Shown here: positions 36,697-45,802 of the stretch, in pieces
Layout: each line of letters begins with the position of its first letter
Position numbering within the stretch: position 1 is the first letter of the stretch
NCBI RefSeq assembly: GCF_001646945.1
Contig: NZ_LUTV01000006.1
Span: 398,584 to 462,583 of the forward strand
DNA length: 64,000 bases
DNA from: Endozoicomonas ascidiicola
GTDB lineage: Bacteria; Pseudomonadota; Gammaproteobacteria; Pseudomonadales; Endozoicomonadaceae
Direction of reading: 5' to 3'
Notes under the pieces: generated by a model
Told to the model about the DNA's origin: nothing
The model's input: the letters and a program-made list of their open reading frames with translations, nothing else
Databases searched by the model: none
Position numbers and translations under genes: made by a program

Positions 36697-37890
36697 TTAA
36701 CGCGTTATTTTGGGTTCTTTCGGCATACCCAGAGCACGCTCTGCGATTATGTTTTTCTGTATTTCGTTACTGCCGCCATAAATGGTGTCGGAGCGAGTGA
36801 ATAGAAACAGCGATTGCAAACGAGTCAGCTCATAAGGGCTTTTATCCAGTAGCTCGGCTTCAGGCCCAAGAACATCCATTGCCAATTTGCCCAGTTCTGC
36901 ATGCCAGGTTGCCCAGTGCAGTTTATAAATCATTGCTTCCTGTCGCAGAGCCCCATCCTGCTCACCGGAAAGCATACGTAATGCGTTGTAGCGCATAATC
37001 CGCAGGCCAATCCATGCATCAGCAATTCTTTGTCGTATAGCAGGGTCTTCAGCAGCGCCATTGGTTTTTGCCACACGGATAATGTCATCCAGCTCATTCT
37101 TGAACTGCATTTGCTGACCAAGCGTTGATACCCCTCGTTCAAACCCCAGTAACGCCATGGCTATTTTCCAACCATCACCGGGCTTGCCAATAATATTGGC
37201 AGCATCTGTCACCGCCTGGTCAAAAAACACTTCATTAAATTCAGAAGTACCCGTCAACTGTTCAATAGGTTGTACAGTGACTCCCATCTGATCCATGGGC
37301 ACCAGTAAAAATGAAAGCCCTTTATGCCCTTGGCTACCCGGTTCAGTTCGGGCAATGACAAAACACCAATCCGCCTCATGGGCTAATGAAGTCCATACCT
37401 TTTGCCCATGAATCTCCCACCGTCCTTGTTCTGCATTCAATACCGCCCGGGTTTTCACATTTGCCAGATCTGAACCAGCGCTTGGTTCAGAGTAGCCCTG
37501 ACACCAATATTCCGTGCCGTTTACGATACCCGGGAGAAATCGCTGCTTCTGCTCTTCGGTGCCAAAGGCAATAATCGTTGGCCCAGCTAACCCTTCGCCA
37601 ATATGCCCCATATGACCGGGACCACCCGCACGGGCATATTCTTCATTGAAGATAACCTGCTGATTGATAGACAACCCACGTCCACCATAATCTTGCGGCC
37701 AGCCAACACAAAGCCAGCCAGCCTGTGCCATATGCTGTTCCCATTGCTTTCGCTCTTCGGGATACCTATGTTCATCACCGGGTCCACCTCGAAAGCGCAG
37801 CTGCTCAAATTCACCGCGCAAGTTCTCTTTAAGCCAATCCGCAACCTCCCTGCGAAATACTTCATCTTCCGGGCTGAAACTGATTTTCAT
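36697..37890 (-). CDS. Acyl-CoA dehydrogenase, FadE30-like
   Basis: A 397-residue flavoprotein that introduces an alpha-beta double bond into an acyl-CoA. Family blocks: WCQGYSEPSAGSDLANVKT, KVWTSLAHEADWCFVIARTE, TSEFNEVFFD, and the C-terminal TIYGGSNEIQKNIIAERALG. The combination, and the adjacent IpdF-like gene, point to FadE30, which dehydrogenates the HIP-CoA-type C/D-ring intermediate. Its start overlaps the end of the second dehydrogenase gene by 4 bases (ATGA), suggesting translational coupling and perhaps heteromer formation. Confidence 0.9.
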   Translation of the reverse strand: MKISFSPEDEVFRREVADWLKENLRGEFEQLRFRGGPGDEHRYPEERKQWEQHMAQAGWLCVGWPQDYGGRGLSINQQVIFNEEYARAGGPGHMGHIGEGLAGPTIIAFGTEEQKQRFLPGIVNGTEYWCQGYSEPSAGSDLANVKTRAVLNAEQGRWEIHGQKVWTSLAHEADWCFVIARTEPGSQGHKGLSFLLVPMDQMGVTVQPIEQLTGTSEFNEVFFDQAVTDAANIIGKPGDGWKIAMALLGFERGVSTLGQQMQFKNELDDIIRVAKTNGAAEDPAIRQRIADAWIGLRIMRYNALRMLSGEQDGALRQEAMIYKLHWATWHAELGKLAMDVLGPEAELLDKSPYELTRLQSLFLFTRSDTIYGGSNEIQKNIIAERALGMPKEPKITR

Positions 37891-39119
37891 ACATCGCTCC
37901 TTGCTGCAGAGCTATCCAGCAACTGACTGGCGATTCGCTCACGATGCAAGTCACCAGCACCAAGAAATTGCTCTGAAGATCGAGCGCGCTTGAAGTACAG
38001 ATGGGGATCATATTCCCAGGTGAATCCAACACCGCCGTGGAGCTGAATGGATTCTGCAGCACAATGGAAAAAGGTATCGGAACAATAGGCTTTCGCCAGA
38101 GAAGCGGCTTGCAACAACTCATCACTGATTTTCGATGAATCGCCTACAGTGCTTGACCGTTCAGAGAGGTATTCATCCGCCACACAGGCGGCGTAATAAA
38201 CGGCAGACGTTGCACACTCAACCTGCAACATCATATCCGCGGCTCGATGCTTAATGGCCTGAAAGCTGGCGATAGGGCGATTGAACTGAACTCTTTCCTG
38301 AGTGTAATCAATGGTGAGATCCATCACCTGCCGGGCACCACCAAGTTGCTCTGCAGCAGAGGCAATGGACGACAATTGCAGTACCTTTTCCAAGGTTGGC
38401 CAGCCAGCACTTTCCTCACCGCCAAGACAGCAATCAGCACTGACAAACAAACCATCAACATCGACTCTCGCCAGTTTACGCGTCTGATCCATGGTTGGCG
38501 TCCACTGTCTATTGACGCCTTCCTGATCTCCGGCGATAACAAACAGCCGAATGCCATTTTCTGTTGAAACGCCTTTCTCTCTTGCCGCCAGAATCAATAC
38601 ATTCGCTGTATGTCCATCTGGCACATAATGCCAACTCCCCGAAAGCACATAACCATCGCCCTCTTTACGGGCATGAGCCTGCACACTCGCAGAGCCCCAT
38701 TGCCGGTTTGCTTGAATATCCTCACTGGATATAAAGCCCAGAGAAACCGTTGAACGTCCTTCAGCGATCTCGGGTAACCAACGCTGTTTCTGCTCTTCGC
38801 TGGCAACAACCAGCAGGGCATTAACACCAAGGGCAACGGTCGAAAAGAACGGTGAGCAAAACAATCTTTTGCCCATCTCTTCCAGAATGATCGCCAGCTC
38901 CACATAACCGAGCCCGAGGCCACCATAAGCTTCCGGTATATGCAGCGCCTGCCAGTACATATCTCTGCAGAGTCCAGACCAAACCTCAGAGTCATAGCCC
39001 TGCTCTGTAGACATCACACGGCGAACGCCTGCTGATGTTGAAATATTTTGTAAATAGCCTGCAGCAGACTCACGGATCATTGCCTGCTCTTCAGTAAAAG
39101 CAAACTCCATTGCCAGCAT
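37887..39119 (-). CDS. Acyl-CoA dehydrogenase, second subunit type
   Basis: A 410-residue acyl-CoA dehydrogenase paralogue (LHIPEAYGGLGLGYVELAIILEEMG, QLGGARQVMDLTIDYTQERVQF, LHGGVGFTWEYDPHLYFKRA). The canonical FAD-contact motif is weaker than in the adjacent enzyme, as in the non-catalytic partners of heterotetrameric FadE pairs in steroid degradation. The in-frame ATG at 39110 is nine bases after AAGAG and may be the true start. First gene of the operon; a 12+12 bp palindrome lies 46 bases upstream of its start. Confidence 0.88.
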   Translation of the reverse strand: MLAMEFAFTEEQAMIRESAAGYLQNISTSAGVRRVMSTEQGYDSEVWSGLCRDMYWQALHIPEAYGGLGLGYVELAIILEEMGKRLFCSPFFSTVALGVNALLVVASEEQKQRWLPEIAEGRSTVSLGFISSEDIQANRQWGSASVQAHARKEGDGYVLSGSWHYVPDGHTANVLILAAREKGVSTENGIRLFVIAGDQEGVNRQWTPTMDQTRKLARVDVDGLFVSADCCLGGEESAGWPTLEKVLQLSSIASAAEQLGGARQVMDLTIDYTQERVQFNRPIASFQAIKHRAADMMLQVECATSAVYYAACVADEYLSERSSTVGDSSKISDELLQAASLAKAYCSDTFFHCAAESIQLHGGVGFTWEYDPHLYFKRARSSEQFLGAGDLHRERIASQLLDSSAARSDV

Positions 39120-39164
39120 CTCTTATGATTTTTATTGCTGACTAATGTGGCCTGAAACAAAGGG

Positions 39165-39196
39165 CAAGGTAATCGTCCATACGAACGATTGCCTTG
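39165..39196. promoter_or_regulatory. Candidate operator upstream of the acyl-CoA dehydrogenase operon
   Basis: CAAGGTAATCGT (39165-39176) and ACGATTGCCTTG (39185-39196) form a palindrome with one mismatch in 12 and an 8-base spacer. The size fits a TetR-type dimer site. There is no T tract. It contains AATCGTCCAT, similar to the sites at 31835 and 42060. The rest of the 289-bp spacer holds nothing else that I can support. Confidence 0.5.
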
Positions 39197-39408
39197 TTTC
39201 CACTATTCTGATCAAACGTTATTGCTGAACTGAACCGCTGAACTGAACCAGATATATGAACTTTGTCGGTTGTTTATGGTTAGAGCAATGTGATTGATAG
39301 AACACACTGAGACATTCATGCTCTCGCTGAGAAATTTAACCCTCACCCGTCGCAGGACTGCCTATACTCCAAAGGTTCAATCTGCCAAGCCATCATTGGT
39401 AAACCATT

Positions 39409-40113
39409 ATGAAGAGATATTTAAACGCGATAGCCTTATCAACGGTCATGCTAATAACCGCTAACAACAGCGCCTATGGTTATACTGACAAAGCCGTCAA
39501 TCATCAAAAACCATCAGCGATTTCAAATCAGGCGATATCCAGAGAATATGAAGAGCAGCTGGATGACTATGAAAAAGACGCCCTTAAATCAACCATCATG
39601 CAGATGTTCGAAAAGTTAAATACATTTAACTTTCAAGAGTTCACCGATTTTTTCCCAAAGGACTCCCTGAATCTATTAAAACATCAGGTCTTATCTCACG
39701 CTGAAGGCAAGGTGTTTAATCACATTTTCCCAGAAGGCAAAGGCGCTGCACGAACACTGTCCCCTTCGGACTTTTTTAGCCGAATTGTTTCCAAATCCAA
39801 ATTGAATGTTGGTATCACTCGCCCCTATGAGATCAACGTTTCACCTGAACTGACAGTAAACTCCAATGTTGAAGGTGACATTGTCACAGTGACCGCCATC
39901 TTTCCGGATTCATACAATACAGGCCACGAGAACCGCTCAGAAATACTGACATTTAGGAAACAAGGTGGAGAATGGCGACCTGAACCACCGGACTTTATTC
40001 TATCCAGTTTCCGTTATGACTTGCTTGAGGATTTTTCAAAGCATCATGTCTACTTCCCCTTCTCACCATTTATCACAGAAGGGTTTAAGATTATCTACAG
40101 TGAAGTGCCTTGA
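39409..40113 (+). CDS. Secreted hypothetical protein
   Basis: A 234-residue protein with a signal peptide (about residues 1-24, ending NNSAYG). The mature region contains a helical segment with DALKSTIMQMFEKLNTFNFQEFTDFFPKDSL, then beta-rich sequence (VNSNVEGDIVTVTAIFP, GEWRPEPPDF), a pattern compatible with an NTF2-like or DUF-type small domain. I do not recognise the family. It is probably periplasmic. It stands alone between the steroid operon (divergent) and a dispersed repeat. Confidence 0.6.
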   Translation: MKRYLNAIALSTVMLITANNSAYGYTDKAVNHQKPSAISNQAISREYEEQLDDYEKDALKSTIMQMFEKLNTFNFQEFTDFFPKDSLNLLKHQVLSHAEGKVFNHIFPEGKGAARTLSPSDFFSRIVSKSKLNVGITRPYEINVSPELTVNSNVEGDIVTVTAIFPDSYNTGHENRSEILTFRKQGGEWRPEPPDFILSSFRYDLLEDFSKHHVYFPFSPFITEGFKIIYSEVP

Positions 40114-40163
40114 TTAGAGTCGTCTATGGTTCAGCATAGGCACATGCGGCCCACTGAATAAGG

Positions 40164-40326
40164 TGATCGCAAAAATTCTCAACCAACTCGTTCCCATGTT
40201 TCAGCGTGGGAATGCATACCCCAAACATCAGGAATTCCGGCTCCCACGCAATACCCAAAGGGCATAAATGTATGGGAGCCAGGATTGAAGGGTTTCGCGA
40301 CAATCTCAGAGCATGGGAACGAGGTT
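40164..40326. repeat. Composite dispersed repeat, copy 3 (inner element, degenerate)
   Basis: Runs from TGATCGCAAAAA (40164) through CGTTCCCATGTTTCAGCGTGG and inverse CTCCCACGCAATACCC to GGTTTCGCGACAA (40291-40302), with an extra half motif GCATGGGAACGAGG to 40326. It is the most diverged of the four copies and lacks the outer CGTCAT arms. Confidence 0.7.
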
Positions 40327-40350
40327 ACAGCATCTGTACTTGCTCACCCT

Positions 40351-41433
40351 TTAATCAGGAAATTTAACTTTCACATCGTTACTTAACGGCCTCGCCTGAC
40401 AAGCCAGAGTCCAACCTTTTTCCAGCTCTTTATCGGATAACACATCATTCTGAGCAAGCTGGGTTTCACCACGTTCTACGGTACACATACAGGCGCCACA
40501 CATACCTTCTTCACAAGAAGCGGGGGGCTCAAGCTCGGCTTTATACAAAGCCTCCAACAATGTATCCCCTTTTTCGTATGGGATTTCATAGGTTTCACCG
40601 TCCAGCACGGCCTCAAACTGAACGGTATTAGAACTTTCCGCCGCTGCTTTTGCCTGTTGGACAACAGCCTCCGCCTGATCAGGATCTGGAGGTGAGACAA
40701 ATCGTTCAGTATGAATGCGATCTTCAGGCTCACCCAGCCCGATGAGCGCTGACTCAACCGTATCCATAAATGGGCCAGGGCCACAAATGAAGTATTCACC
40801 ATGTCGATACCCGTCCATCAACTGACAAACCATGGGCTGCGTCAGAAAGCCATGGACTGAATCGAGAATATGCACCACTTCCAGACGATCAATATGTTCG
40901 GCAGCAATCGCCTTCAACTCATCTTTGAAAATAACTGATCGATCATCGCGATTTGCGTAAATCAATTTTATCTTTCTATCCGTTGTTTCCAACGCCGATT
41001 TCAGAATGGAAAACACCGGTGTAATCCCGGAGCCGCCACCAAAAAGCACAATATCCCCAGCGGGCGTTTTATCATTCAGGCAGAACAAACCCGCTGGCGT
41101 CATCACCTCTATCTGATCACCGGCCTTTACGTAATCATTAATCCAATTGGATATACGACCATCAACAACACGCTTGATGGTTACCTTATGCTCTGAGTCT
41201 CTATGAGGTGAACTGGCCAGAGAGTAACAGCGGGTTAACTGCTTACCATCGTATGGCACCTTTAAAGTGAGAAATTGTCCGGGGAGATAGGCAAACTTTG
41301 CCTTTTTATCCTCTGGAATGTTGAACACGATTGACTTGCTGTCATGGGTTTCTTCGATGACGGCAGTTACTTCCAGACGATGGTAGCGCTGATCGGTTGA
41401 TGTCTCCTGCGCCGGTGCCTCTGAACTGCTCAT
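40351..41433 (-). CDS. Ferredoxin-NAD(P)H reductase with C-terminal 2Fe-2S domain (KshB-like)
   Basis: A 360-residue electron-transfer protein. Order of domains: FAD-binding (RCYSLASSP, about 68-76), NAD(P)-binding (VLFGGGSGITPVFSIL, about 130-145; YFICGPGPFMD, about 214-224), and a plant-type ferredoxin at the C-terminus with CEEGMCGAC and a fourth Cys about 33 residues later. It passes electrons to an oxygenase. Among homologues (PaaE, HmpX, KshB), the steroid context favours KshB, the reductase of 3-ketosteroid 9-alpha-hydroxylase; the oxygenase KshA is not in this window. AGGA lies eight bases before the ATG. Followed upstream by the flavin reductase gene. Confidence 0.85.
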   Translation of the reverse strand: MSSSEAPAQETSTDQRYHRLEVTAVIEETHDSKSIVFNIPEDKKAKFAYLPGQFLTLKVPYDGKQLTRCYSLASSPHRDSEHKVTIKRVVDGRISNWINDYVKAGDQIEVMTPAGLFCLNDKTPAGDIVLFGGGSGITPVFSILKSALETTDRKIKLIYANRDDRSVIFKDELKAIAAEHIDRLEVVHILDSVHGFLTQPMVCQLMDGYRHGEYFICGPGPFMDTVESALIGLGEPEDRIHTERFVSPPDPDQAEAVVQQAKAAAESSNTVQFEAVLDGETYEIPYEKGDTLLEALYKAELEPPASCEEGMCGACMCTVERGETQLAQNDVLSDKELEKGWTLACQARPLSNDVKVKFPD

Positions 41434-41477
41434 ACTTTATTCCTGTAGTTGTACTGTATTAGTCATTATTTTTATAT

Positions 41478-42005
41478 TCAGGCAGCAACACTCTGCTTAG
41501 AGGATTTGTGTTCAGATGTCGTATAACGACCATCCACATAAATCAGAGGATTCACTTCATGACTGTTTTGAATCTCATTAATTCGACCAATGTAAATAGT
41601 ATGTGTGCCATAGTCGTACTTACCATCTTGCTGACAAACAAGCACCGACTGAGCATCAGAGAGAAAAGGAATTCCACCCCTGTTTTCCTGCCAGTTCCCG
41701 GTTAAAAAACGATCCTCGCCATGGGCTTTACCGCCACACATCACCGATACTGCTTCCTGCTCACGACTGAGAATATTCACACAAAAATCTCTGCCTTCTT
41801 CAAGCAAGTCATGCATTGCCGTTGAGCGATTAACACACACCAAAAGTGCGGGAGGGTCCATTGAAAGAGAAGTCACCGCTGTTGCGGCCATGGCGTGACG
41901 CTGCTGCCCGTTAGCGGTAGAAATGATGGTCACGGAACTGGCCAGACGACGCATTGACTGAAGCATTTGTTCTTTCAACGATTCGTTCGGATTGGATACG
42001 TTCAT
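41478..42005 (-). CDS. Flavin reductase (HsaB-like component)
   Basis: A 175-residue flavin-reductase-like domain protein (SMRRLASSVTIISTA, SMDPPALLVCVNRSTAMHDLL, FCVNILSREQEAVS). It supplies reduced FMN/FAD to a two-component monooxygenase; next to KshB- and Tes-type genes the best guess is the reductase of 3-HSA hydroxylase (HsaAB, TesA1A2). The start at 42005 is chosen because the longer in-frame start at 42062 overlaps a likely operator (42060-42079) and lacks a Shine-Dalgarno; 42023 is another option. The oxygenase partner is not in the window. Confidence 0.8.
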   Translation of the reverse strand: MNVSNPNESLKEQMLQSMRRLASSVTIISTANGQQRHAMAATAVTSLSMDPPALLVCVNRSTAMHDLLEEGRDFCVNILSREQEAVSVMCGGKAHGEDRFLTGNWQENRGGIPFLSDAQSVLVCQQDGKYDYGTHTIYIGRINEIQNSHEVNPLIYVDGRYTTSEHKSSKQSVAA

Positions 42006-42059
42006 GTTCGGCTCACAGGTCATATTTACAAAGATAATGACCGGAGCCTGTAGGGCGCT

Positions 42060-42079
42060 CATCGTCCAAGGAGACTAAG
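42060..42079. promoter_or_regulatory. Candidate operator upstream of flavin reductase gene
   Basis: CATCGTCCAAGGAGACTAAG matches the site at 31835-31854 at 17 of 20 positions. Both lie just upstream of the preferred start of a steroid-type gene on the minus strand. Confidence 0.45.
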
Positions 42080-42091
42080 CAATTTTAAGAT

Positions 42092-42688
42092 TCAACCTGA
42101 TGAATCATCACCCTTCTTATCTGTCTTCTCAGGTTCAATAATCAGCGCCCCATCCTGAACATCAAAAGCAACGCTGCCCCACTTTTCTGACCAGCTATCT
42201 AATCGGGTAGCCAATTCCTGATTATTGTGCAGTGAGATCAACGGTACATTGACCAGCTTGTTGTGCAGTGCTTTTTGAAAACTTTCAATAATTACCGCTT
42301 TGAAAATCGCCACTTCCAAGTCCAGATTGGCTTCCATAAACTCAATCTGATCCATATGAATGGTTTGATCTTCCGGTGAATACTTCAACTGGGTAAAGCC
42401 ACTGATCTGAAGCGGAACTTTTTCCATGACAACACCGCCAAACACATCCGCATCCAGCTTACCGTTAATATGAAACATTAATGGTTTACTGTCACCCTGA
42501 AGGAAAACCTGAGGGGTTTCCAGATACAACTGGACATTCATCACCGGCATCATATCCATGGTGCAGATCTGCGGTGATAGAAATCCGTTATTCACCAACG
42601 CTTGCAATGACTCCTGATTAAACGACACCCGATCACTGGATGAACAACCCGCCAAAAGTAAGGCCAGACCACTAAACAGCAGTTTCAC
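42092..42688 (-). CDS. DUF1439/YceB-like lipoprotein
   Basis: A 198-residue lipoprotein. The GTG at 42688 is chosen as start: it opens directly into a lipoprotein signal (KLLFSGLALLLAGC, Cys15), lies ten bases after GGCAGG and seven bases after the nfi stop. Longer in-frame starts would add 40 residues read from within nfi and bury the signal peptide. The mature part resembles YceB (QALVNNGFL, PVMNVQLYLETPQVFLQGD, VPLQISGFTQLKY), a family of unknown function with a lipid-binding-like fold. Last gene of the cpx-like operon. Confidence 0.75.
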   Translation of the reverse strand: MKLLFSGLALLLAGCSSSDRVSFNQESLQALVNNGFLSPQICTMDMMPVMNVQLYLETPQVFLQGDSKPLMFHINGKLDADVFGGVVMEKVPLQISGFTQLKYSPEDQTIHMDQIEFMEANLDLEVAIFKAVIIESFQKALHNKLVNVPLISLHNNQELATRLDSWSEKWGSVAFDVQDGALIIEPEKTDKKGDDSSG

Positions 42689-42695
42689 TAACCCA

Positions 42696-43403
42696 TCACC
42701 TGCCAAGACGTTGGTTTGCCTTGTGGAGCGCCTGCCCACGGTTGGAAGCCAACGCATCGGCCCAGCGAATAGTTTCTGGCAACCGGTAGCGAGTAAGACA
42801 CGATTCAACATAATGCACCGCCGTCGTTAACGATATTCGATGACCCACACTGATATACAGCGGACGCACACCGGTTCGGGTACGCAACACAGTGCCAATG
42901 ATGTCTTCTTTGCCCTTCGTTCTGTCCCATAAGATTTCCCTGGCACCTTTTTCTTCAGCCAGTGGCTGGCTGTTTCCACATAAACGACTCTTAGCAACAC
43001 CAATCGTTGGTAGCCCTGTGAGCACACCCAAATGACAGGCCACACCCAACCGCCTGGGATGGGCAATACCCTGACCATCACATAACAGCAAATCCGGTGA
43101 ACTGCGCAGTTGCTCCAGCGCTGCCAAAATTGCCGGGCACTCACGAAACGAAAGCAACCCGGGAACATACGGTATACACGTTGGAACCCGTGCAATGCTG
43201 TAATCTAGCAGTTCAAGCTCCGGAAACGATAATACCGCCACTGCTGCCCGGGTTATTCTGCCACTGTCTTCGAATCCGACATCGACACCGGCAACCTTGT
43301 TCACAGTGGGCAAGTCATCAGACTGGATAACTTGTCGGGCCAGTGTCGTTTGCAGAGCTCTCAATTCTGCTGGCGACACATCCCATGAATGAGGTTCAGA
43401 CAC
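42696..43403 (-). CDS. nfi: Endonuclease V
   Basis: Cleaves DNA near deoxyinosine, starting repair of deaminated adenine. The 235-residue protein (223 in E. coli) has the first catalytic Asp in AGVDVGFED (about 40), the [11 protein letters not shown] wedge segment and the second acidic site in [15 protein letters not shown]. Its start overlaps the end of the sensor kinase gene by 8 bases, so it is translated within the two-component operon. Confidence 0.95.
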   Translation of the reverse strand: MSEPHSWDVSPAELRALQTTLARQVIQSDDLPTVNKVAGVDVGFEDSGRITRAAVAVLSFPELELLDYSIARVPTCIPYVPGLLSFRECPAILAALEQLRSSPDLLLCDGQGIAHPRRLGVACHLGVLTGLPTIGVAKSRLCGNSQPLAEEKGAREILWDRTKGKEDIIGTVLRTRTGVRPLYISVGHRISLTTAVHYVESCLTRYRLPETIRWADALASNRGQALHKANQRLGR

Positions 43404-44823
43404 TCAGACCATTTCTCAAAGGCAATCGAATAGTGACCTCCAATCCGGGGTTAGCATTACGTGCAACAATACTGCCATTGTGTTGAGTCACTGCGCTGCT
43501 GGCGATGGCCATGCCAAGCCCCGTACCGTCATTCTCTTTGCCCCGGGTTTCATCCACCCGAAAAAAGGGTTCGAAGAGATCAGTCAACGCAGACTCAGGA
43601 ACGCCTGGCCCATAATCACGTATCTTGATAACAGCAGAACCATTCTCCCTGAGAAGATAGACCTCAACCTCCGAGTCTTGGGGTGTAAATCGAATAGCAT
43701 TGCGAATAATGTTTTCAATGGCACTGGAAAGGAATTCACGTACCGCCACCAACGATATATCCGACGACGCTTTTAACACGACGGCTTTCTCATAGGCCTG
43801 CGCTTCGAAATCACCATCATCCACCAGCGTTTTCACGATGTTTTCCAGCGATGTTTTCTCACAGGCCATATTGGCAACATTATGCTGAATCCGGGAGAAG
43901 TGAATAATCTGACCAATCAATTGATCCAGCCGTTCAATTTCCCGTTCTATGCGTGCATGTTCAGCTTCTGCCTCTGGCGTCTTACGTCGAGCCAGCGCCA
44001 AAGAAATCTGCAATCGAGTCAATGGCGATCGCAGCTCGTGGGACACATCCCGGAGCAATCGCTCTTTGGCAAACACCAGCGATCCAACCTGCTCTGCCAT
44101 ATGGTCAAAGTCTCGAGCCAGCTCACCCAGCTCATCTTTACGATGGGCAACTTTGCCACCTACCCGGGCTTCAAGATCACCGCGGGCCAATCGCCTTGAT
44201 GCTCTTTGCAAGTTACGAATCGGACCGACCAGATAGCGGGCCAGAATCACGCACAAAAAGAAGCTGACACCAAGCGCCAGAACAATTAACGGCCAGCGAC
44301 TGGCAATTACCTGTTTCACCCGCCAATGTACCAGAACCGGCATTTCTTTGGTCAGATACAACTCATAAGGCGCAGCATTCAGAGTAATACGTTTCGGGCC
44401 AACCACCACAACACCACTTCGAAAAGTGATGGTCGGATCCTGCTTATCTCGGGTTTTGTTGTAGGCTGAAATCAACTCTTCAGAAATCGAAGCGCTTCCC
44501 AGTACATTCCCTTCCGTATCAAAAAGGTAGTACCCGCTGCCAGGAAAATGTGGGATCGGCAAATGCACAGAGGTTCTGGAGAGTAACTCCATTTTCTTGG
44601 CTGCTATCTCCAGCTCCTGATGCAATGCCCGCCGTTCGGACAGAAAATCAGAAGGATCAACGGTGACCGCAAACGCGAGAAACAGCGTCACCAACATGGC
44701 GATCATGGTCAACCAGAACCAGAGAAAGATTTTCCAGAAAAGGCTATGCCATTGCCAAATTTCCAGCCCGGGAATACGCAGTCGTAAAATACGAAGCCGC
44801 CGCATAGCGGAAAACAATTTCAT
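43396..44823 (-). CDS. Sensor histidine kinase, CpxA-like
   Basis: A 475-residue inner-membrane kinase. Two membrane helices (about 30-52 and 176-202) enclose a periplasmic sensor of about 120 residues; then HAMP (to about 255), HisKA with phospho-acceptor His262 ([12 protein letters not shown]), and a HATPase domain ([25 protein letters not shown]). The dimerisation helix and HAMP resemble CpxA, the envelope-stress kinase. Start overlaps the regulator gene by 4 bases. The sensed signal is not evident from sequence. Confidence 0.9.
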   Translation of the reverse strand: MKLFSAMRRLRILRLRIPGLEIWQWHSLFWKIFLWFWLTMIAMLVTLFLAFAVTVDPSDFLSERRALHQELEIAAKKMELLSRTSVHLPIPHFPGSGYYLFDTEGNVLGSASISEELISAYNKTRDKQDPTITFRSGVVVVGPKRITLNAAPYELYLTKEMPVLVHWRVKQVIASRWPLIVLALGVSFFLCVILARYLVGPIRNLQRASRRLARGDLEARVGGKVAHRKDELGELARDFDHMAEQVGSLVFAKERLLRDVSHELRSPLTRLQISLALARRKTPEAEAEHARIEREIERLDQLIGQIIHFSRIQHNVANMACEKTSLENIVKTLVDDGDFEAQAYEKAVVLKASSDISLVAVREFLSSAIENIIRNAIRFTPQDSEVEVYLLRENGSAVIKIRDYGPGVPESALTDLFEPFFRVDETRGKENDGTGLGMAIASSAVTQHNGSIVARNANPGLEVTIRLPLRNGLSV

Positions 44824-45530
44824 GGCAGAATGTAAAAGTAGCCGGAACCACGAACGGTTTTAATTCTCGGACTGCCGTCTGGGCGGGTGCCGATTTTCTT
44901 GCGCACATTACTCACGTGCATATCGATGGCACGATCATACAGAGTCAGTTTGCGGTTCAATGCGATCTGAGTGAGGTCGTCCCGGGAGATCAACTCACCG
45001 GCTTTTTCAATCAGCGTTTTTAATACCAAAAATTCCGTGGCGGTTAGCTCCAGAGGTTCGCCGGAAATAGCCGCTTCACGATTGGCCAGATTCAGCGCGA
45101 TATCATCAATCTGCAGGGTTTTGCTGGTGCCTTCTGGAATCAGCGGCGTACGGCCACGGCGCAGAATGGCCTTTATTCTGGCCACCAACTCCCGGTGATT
45201 GTAGGGTTTTGGCAGGTAATCATCCGCACCGAATTCCAGGCCGATAATTCGATCCACGTCGTCACCACGGGCGGTCAGCATCATGACAGGCGTATTGGAC
45301 TGCTGTCGAATTTGTTTCAACGCATCAAAGCCATTCAGTTTGGGCAGAGTGACATCCAGCAGCACCAGATCCTGATCACCGGACAATGCCGCGGCAACAC
45401 CGGCTTCGCCGTCATGAACCGCAGTAACAGTGAACCCTTCGGTAGCCAGATACTCGATCAGCAACTCACAGAGTTCAATATCATCATCAATCAGCAACAG
45501 CTTGCCATCGGTTTTGCTCATTGCATTCAT
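44820..45530 (-). CDS. OmpR-family response regulator, CpxR-like
   Basis: A 236-residue regulator (CpxR 232). The start at 45530 follows AGGAGC at ten bases; an open frame continues another 34 codons upstream but reads through a terminator-like hairpin. The receiver domain has Asp15-Asp17 and phospho-acceptor Asp59 (LVLLDVTLP), Thr in VMMLTARG and Lys in DYLPKPYNH; the C-terminal winged helix (about 135-235, ISRDDLTQIALNRKL, IDMHVSNVRKKIG) binds DNA. Heads an operon with the CpxA-like kinase, nfi and the YceB-like lipoprotein gene. Confidence 0.92.
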   Translation of the reverse strand: MNAMSKTDGKLLLIDDDIELCELLIEYLATEGFTVTAVHDGEAGVAAALSGDQDLVLLDVTLPKLNGFDALKQIRQQSNTPVMMLTARGDDVDRIIGLEFGADDYLPKPYNHRELVARIKAILRRGRTPLIPEGTSKTLQIDDIALNLANREAAISGEPLELTATEFLVLKTLIEKAGELISRDDLTQIALNRKLTLYDRAIDMHVSNVRKKIGTRPDGSPRIKTVRGSGYFYILP

Positions 45531-45546
45531 AGGAAAAAATGCTCCT

Positions 45547-45578
45547 GTAAAAAAAGCCCCCGCCGGGGGAGACGGGGC
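45547..45578 (-). terminator. Terminator-like hairpin in leader of the response-regulator gene
   Basis: On the minus strand CCCCCGGCGGGGGC forms a tight G+C stem followed by TTTTTTT, then ACAGGAGC, which is the ribosome-binding site of the CpxR-like gene. It looks like an intrinsic terminator placed upstream of the coding region. Confidence 0.6.
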
Positions 45579-45786
45579 AATGGTACAGCTTGCGATGTCT
45601 GTAGGGGAATAGCCAGAGGGTAACGCCAACAACGGTAAAAGGACTTTTTACGCAAATCACCTGTGAGTTGCTATCCTGTAACCAATCTGCTGAACCAGTG
45701 AAGTTCATGTTTCACTGGTTTGTCACCCCTCTTTTTAATGCCATTTCAGTTTATGGACTCACATATCAACTGGGTAAATAGATCCG

Positions 45787-45802
45787 GTAAAAGCAGTGTA
45801 AA
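45787..45802 (+). promoter_or_regulatory. CpxR-box-like direct repeat
   Basis: GTAAA (45787-45791), six bases, GTAAA (45798-45802). E. coli CpxR binds tandem GTAAA half sites 4-8 bases apart. The site lies in the spacer between the CpxR-like operon and the divergent RND pump genes, about 257 bases from the regulator start and 286 from the adaptor start. The remaining spacer also holds ACCAGTGAA/TTCACTGGT (about 45695-45719), a hairpin without T tract. Confidence 0.45.

Noticed and set aside
42689..42811. N-terminal extension of the YceB-like lipoprotein
   Set aside because: It lies inside nfi on the same strand and would put 40 residues before the lipoprotein signal; the GTG at 42688 is better placed.
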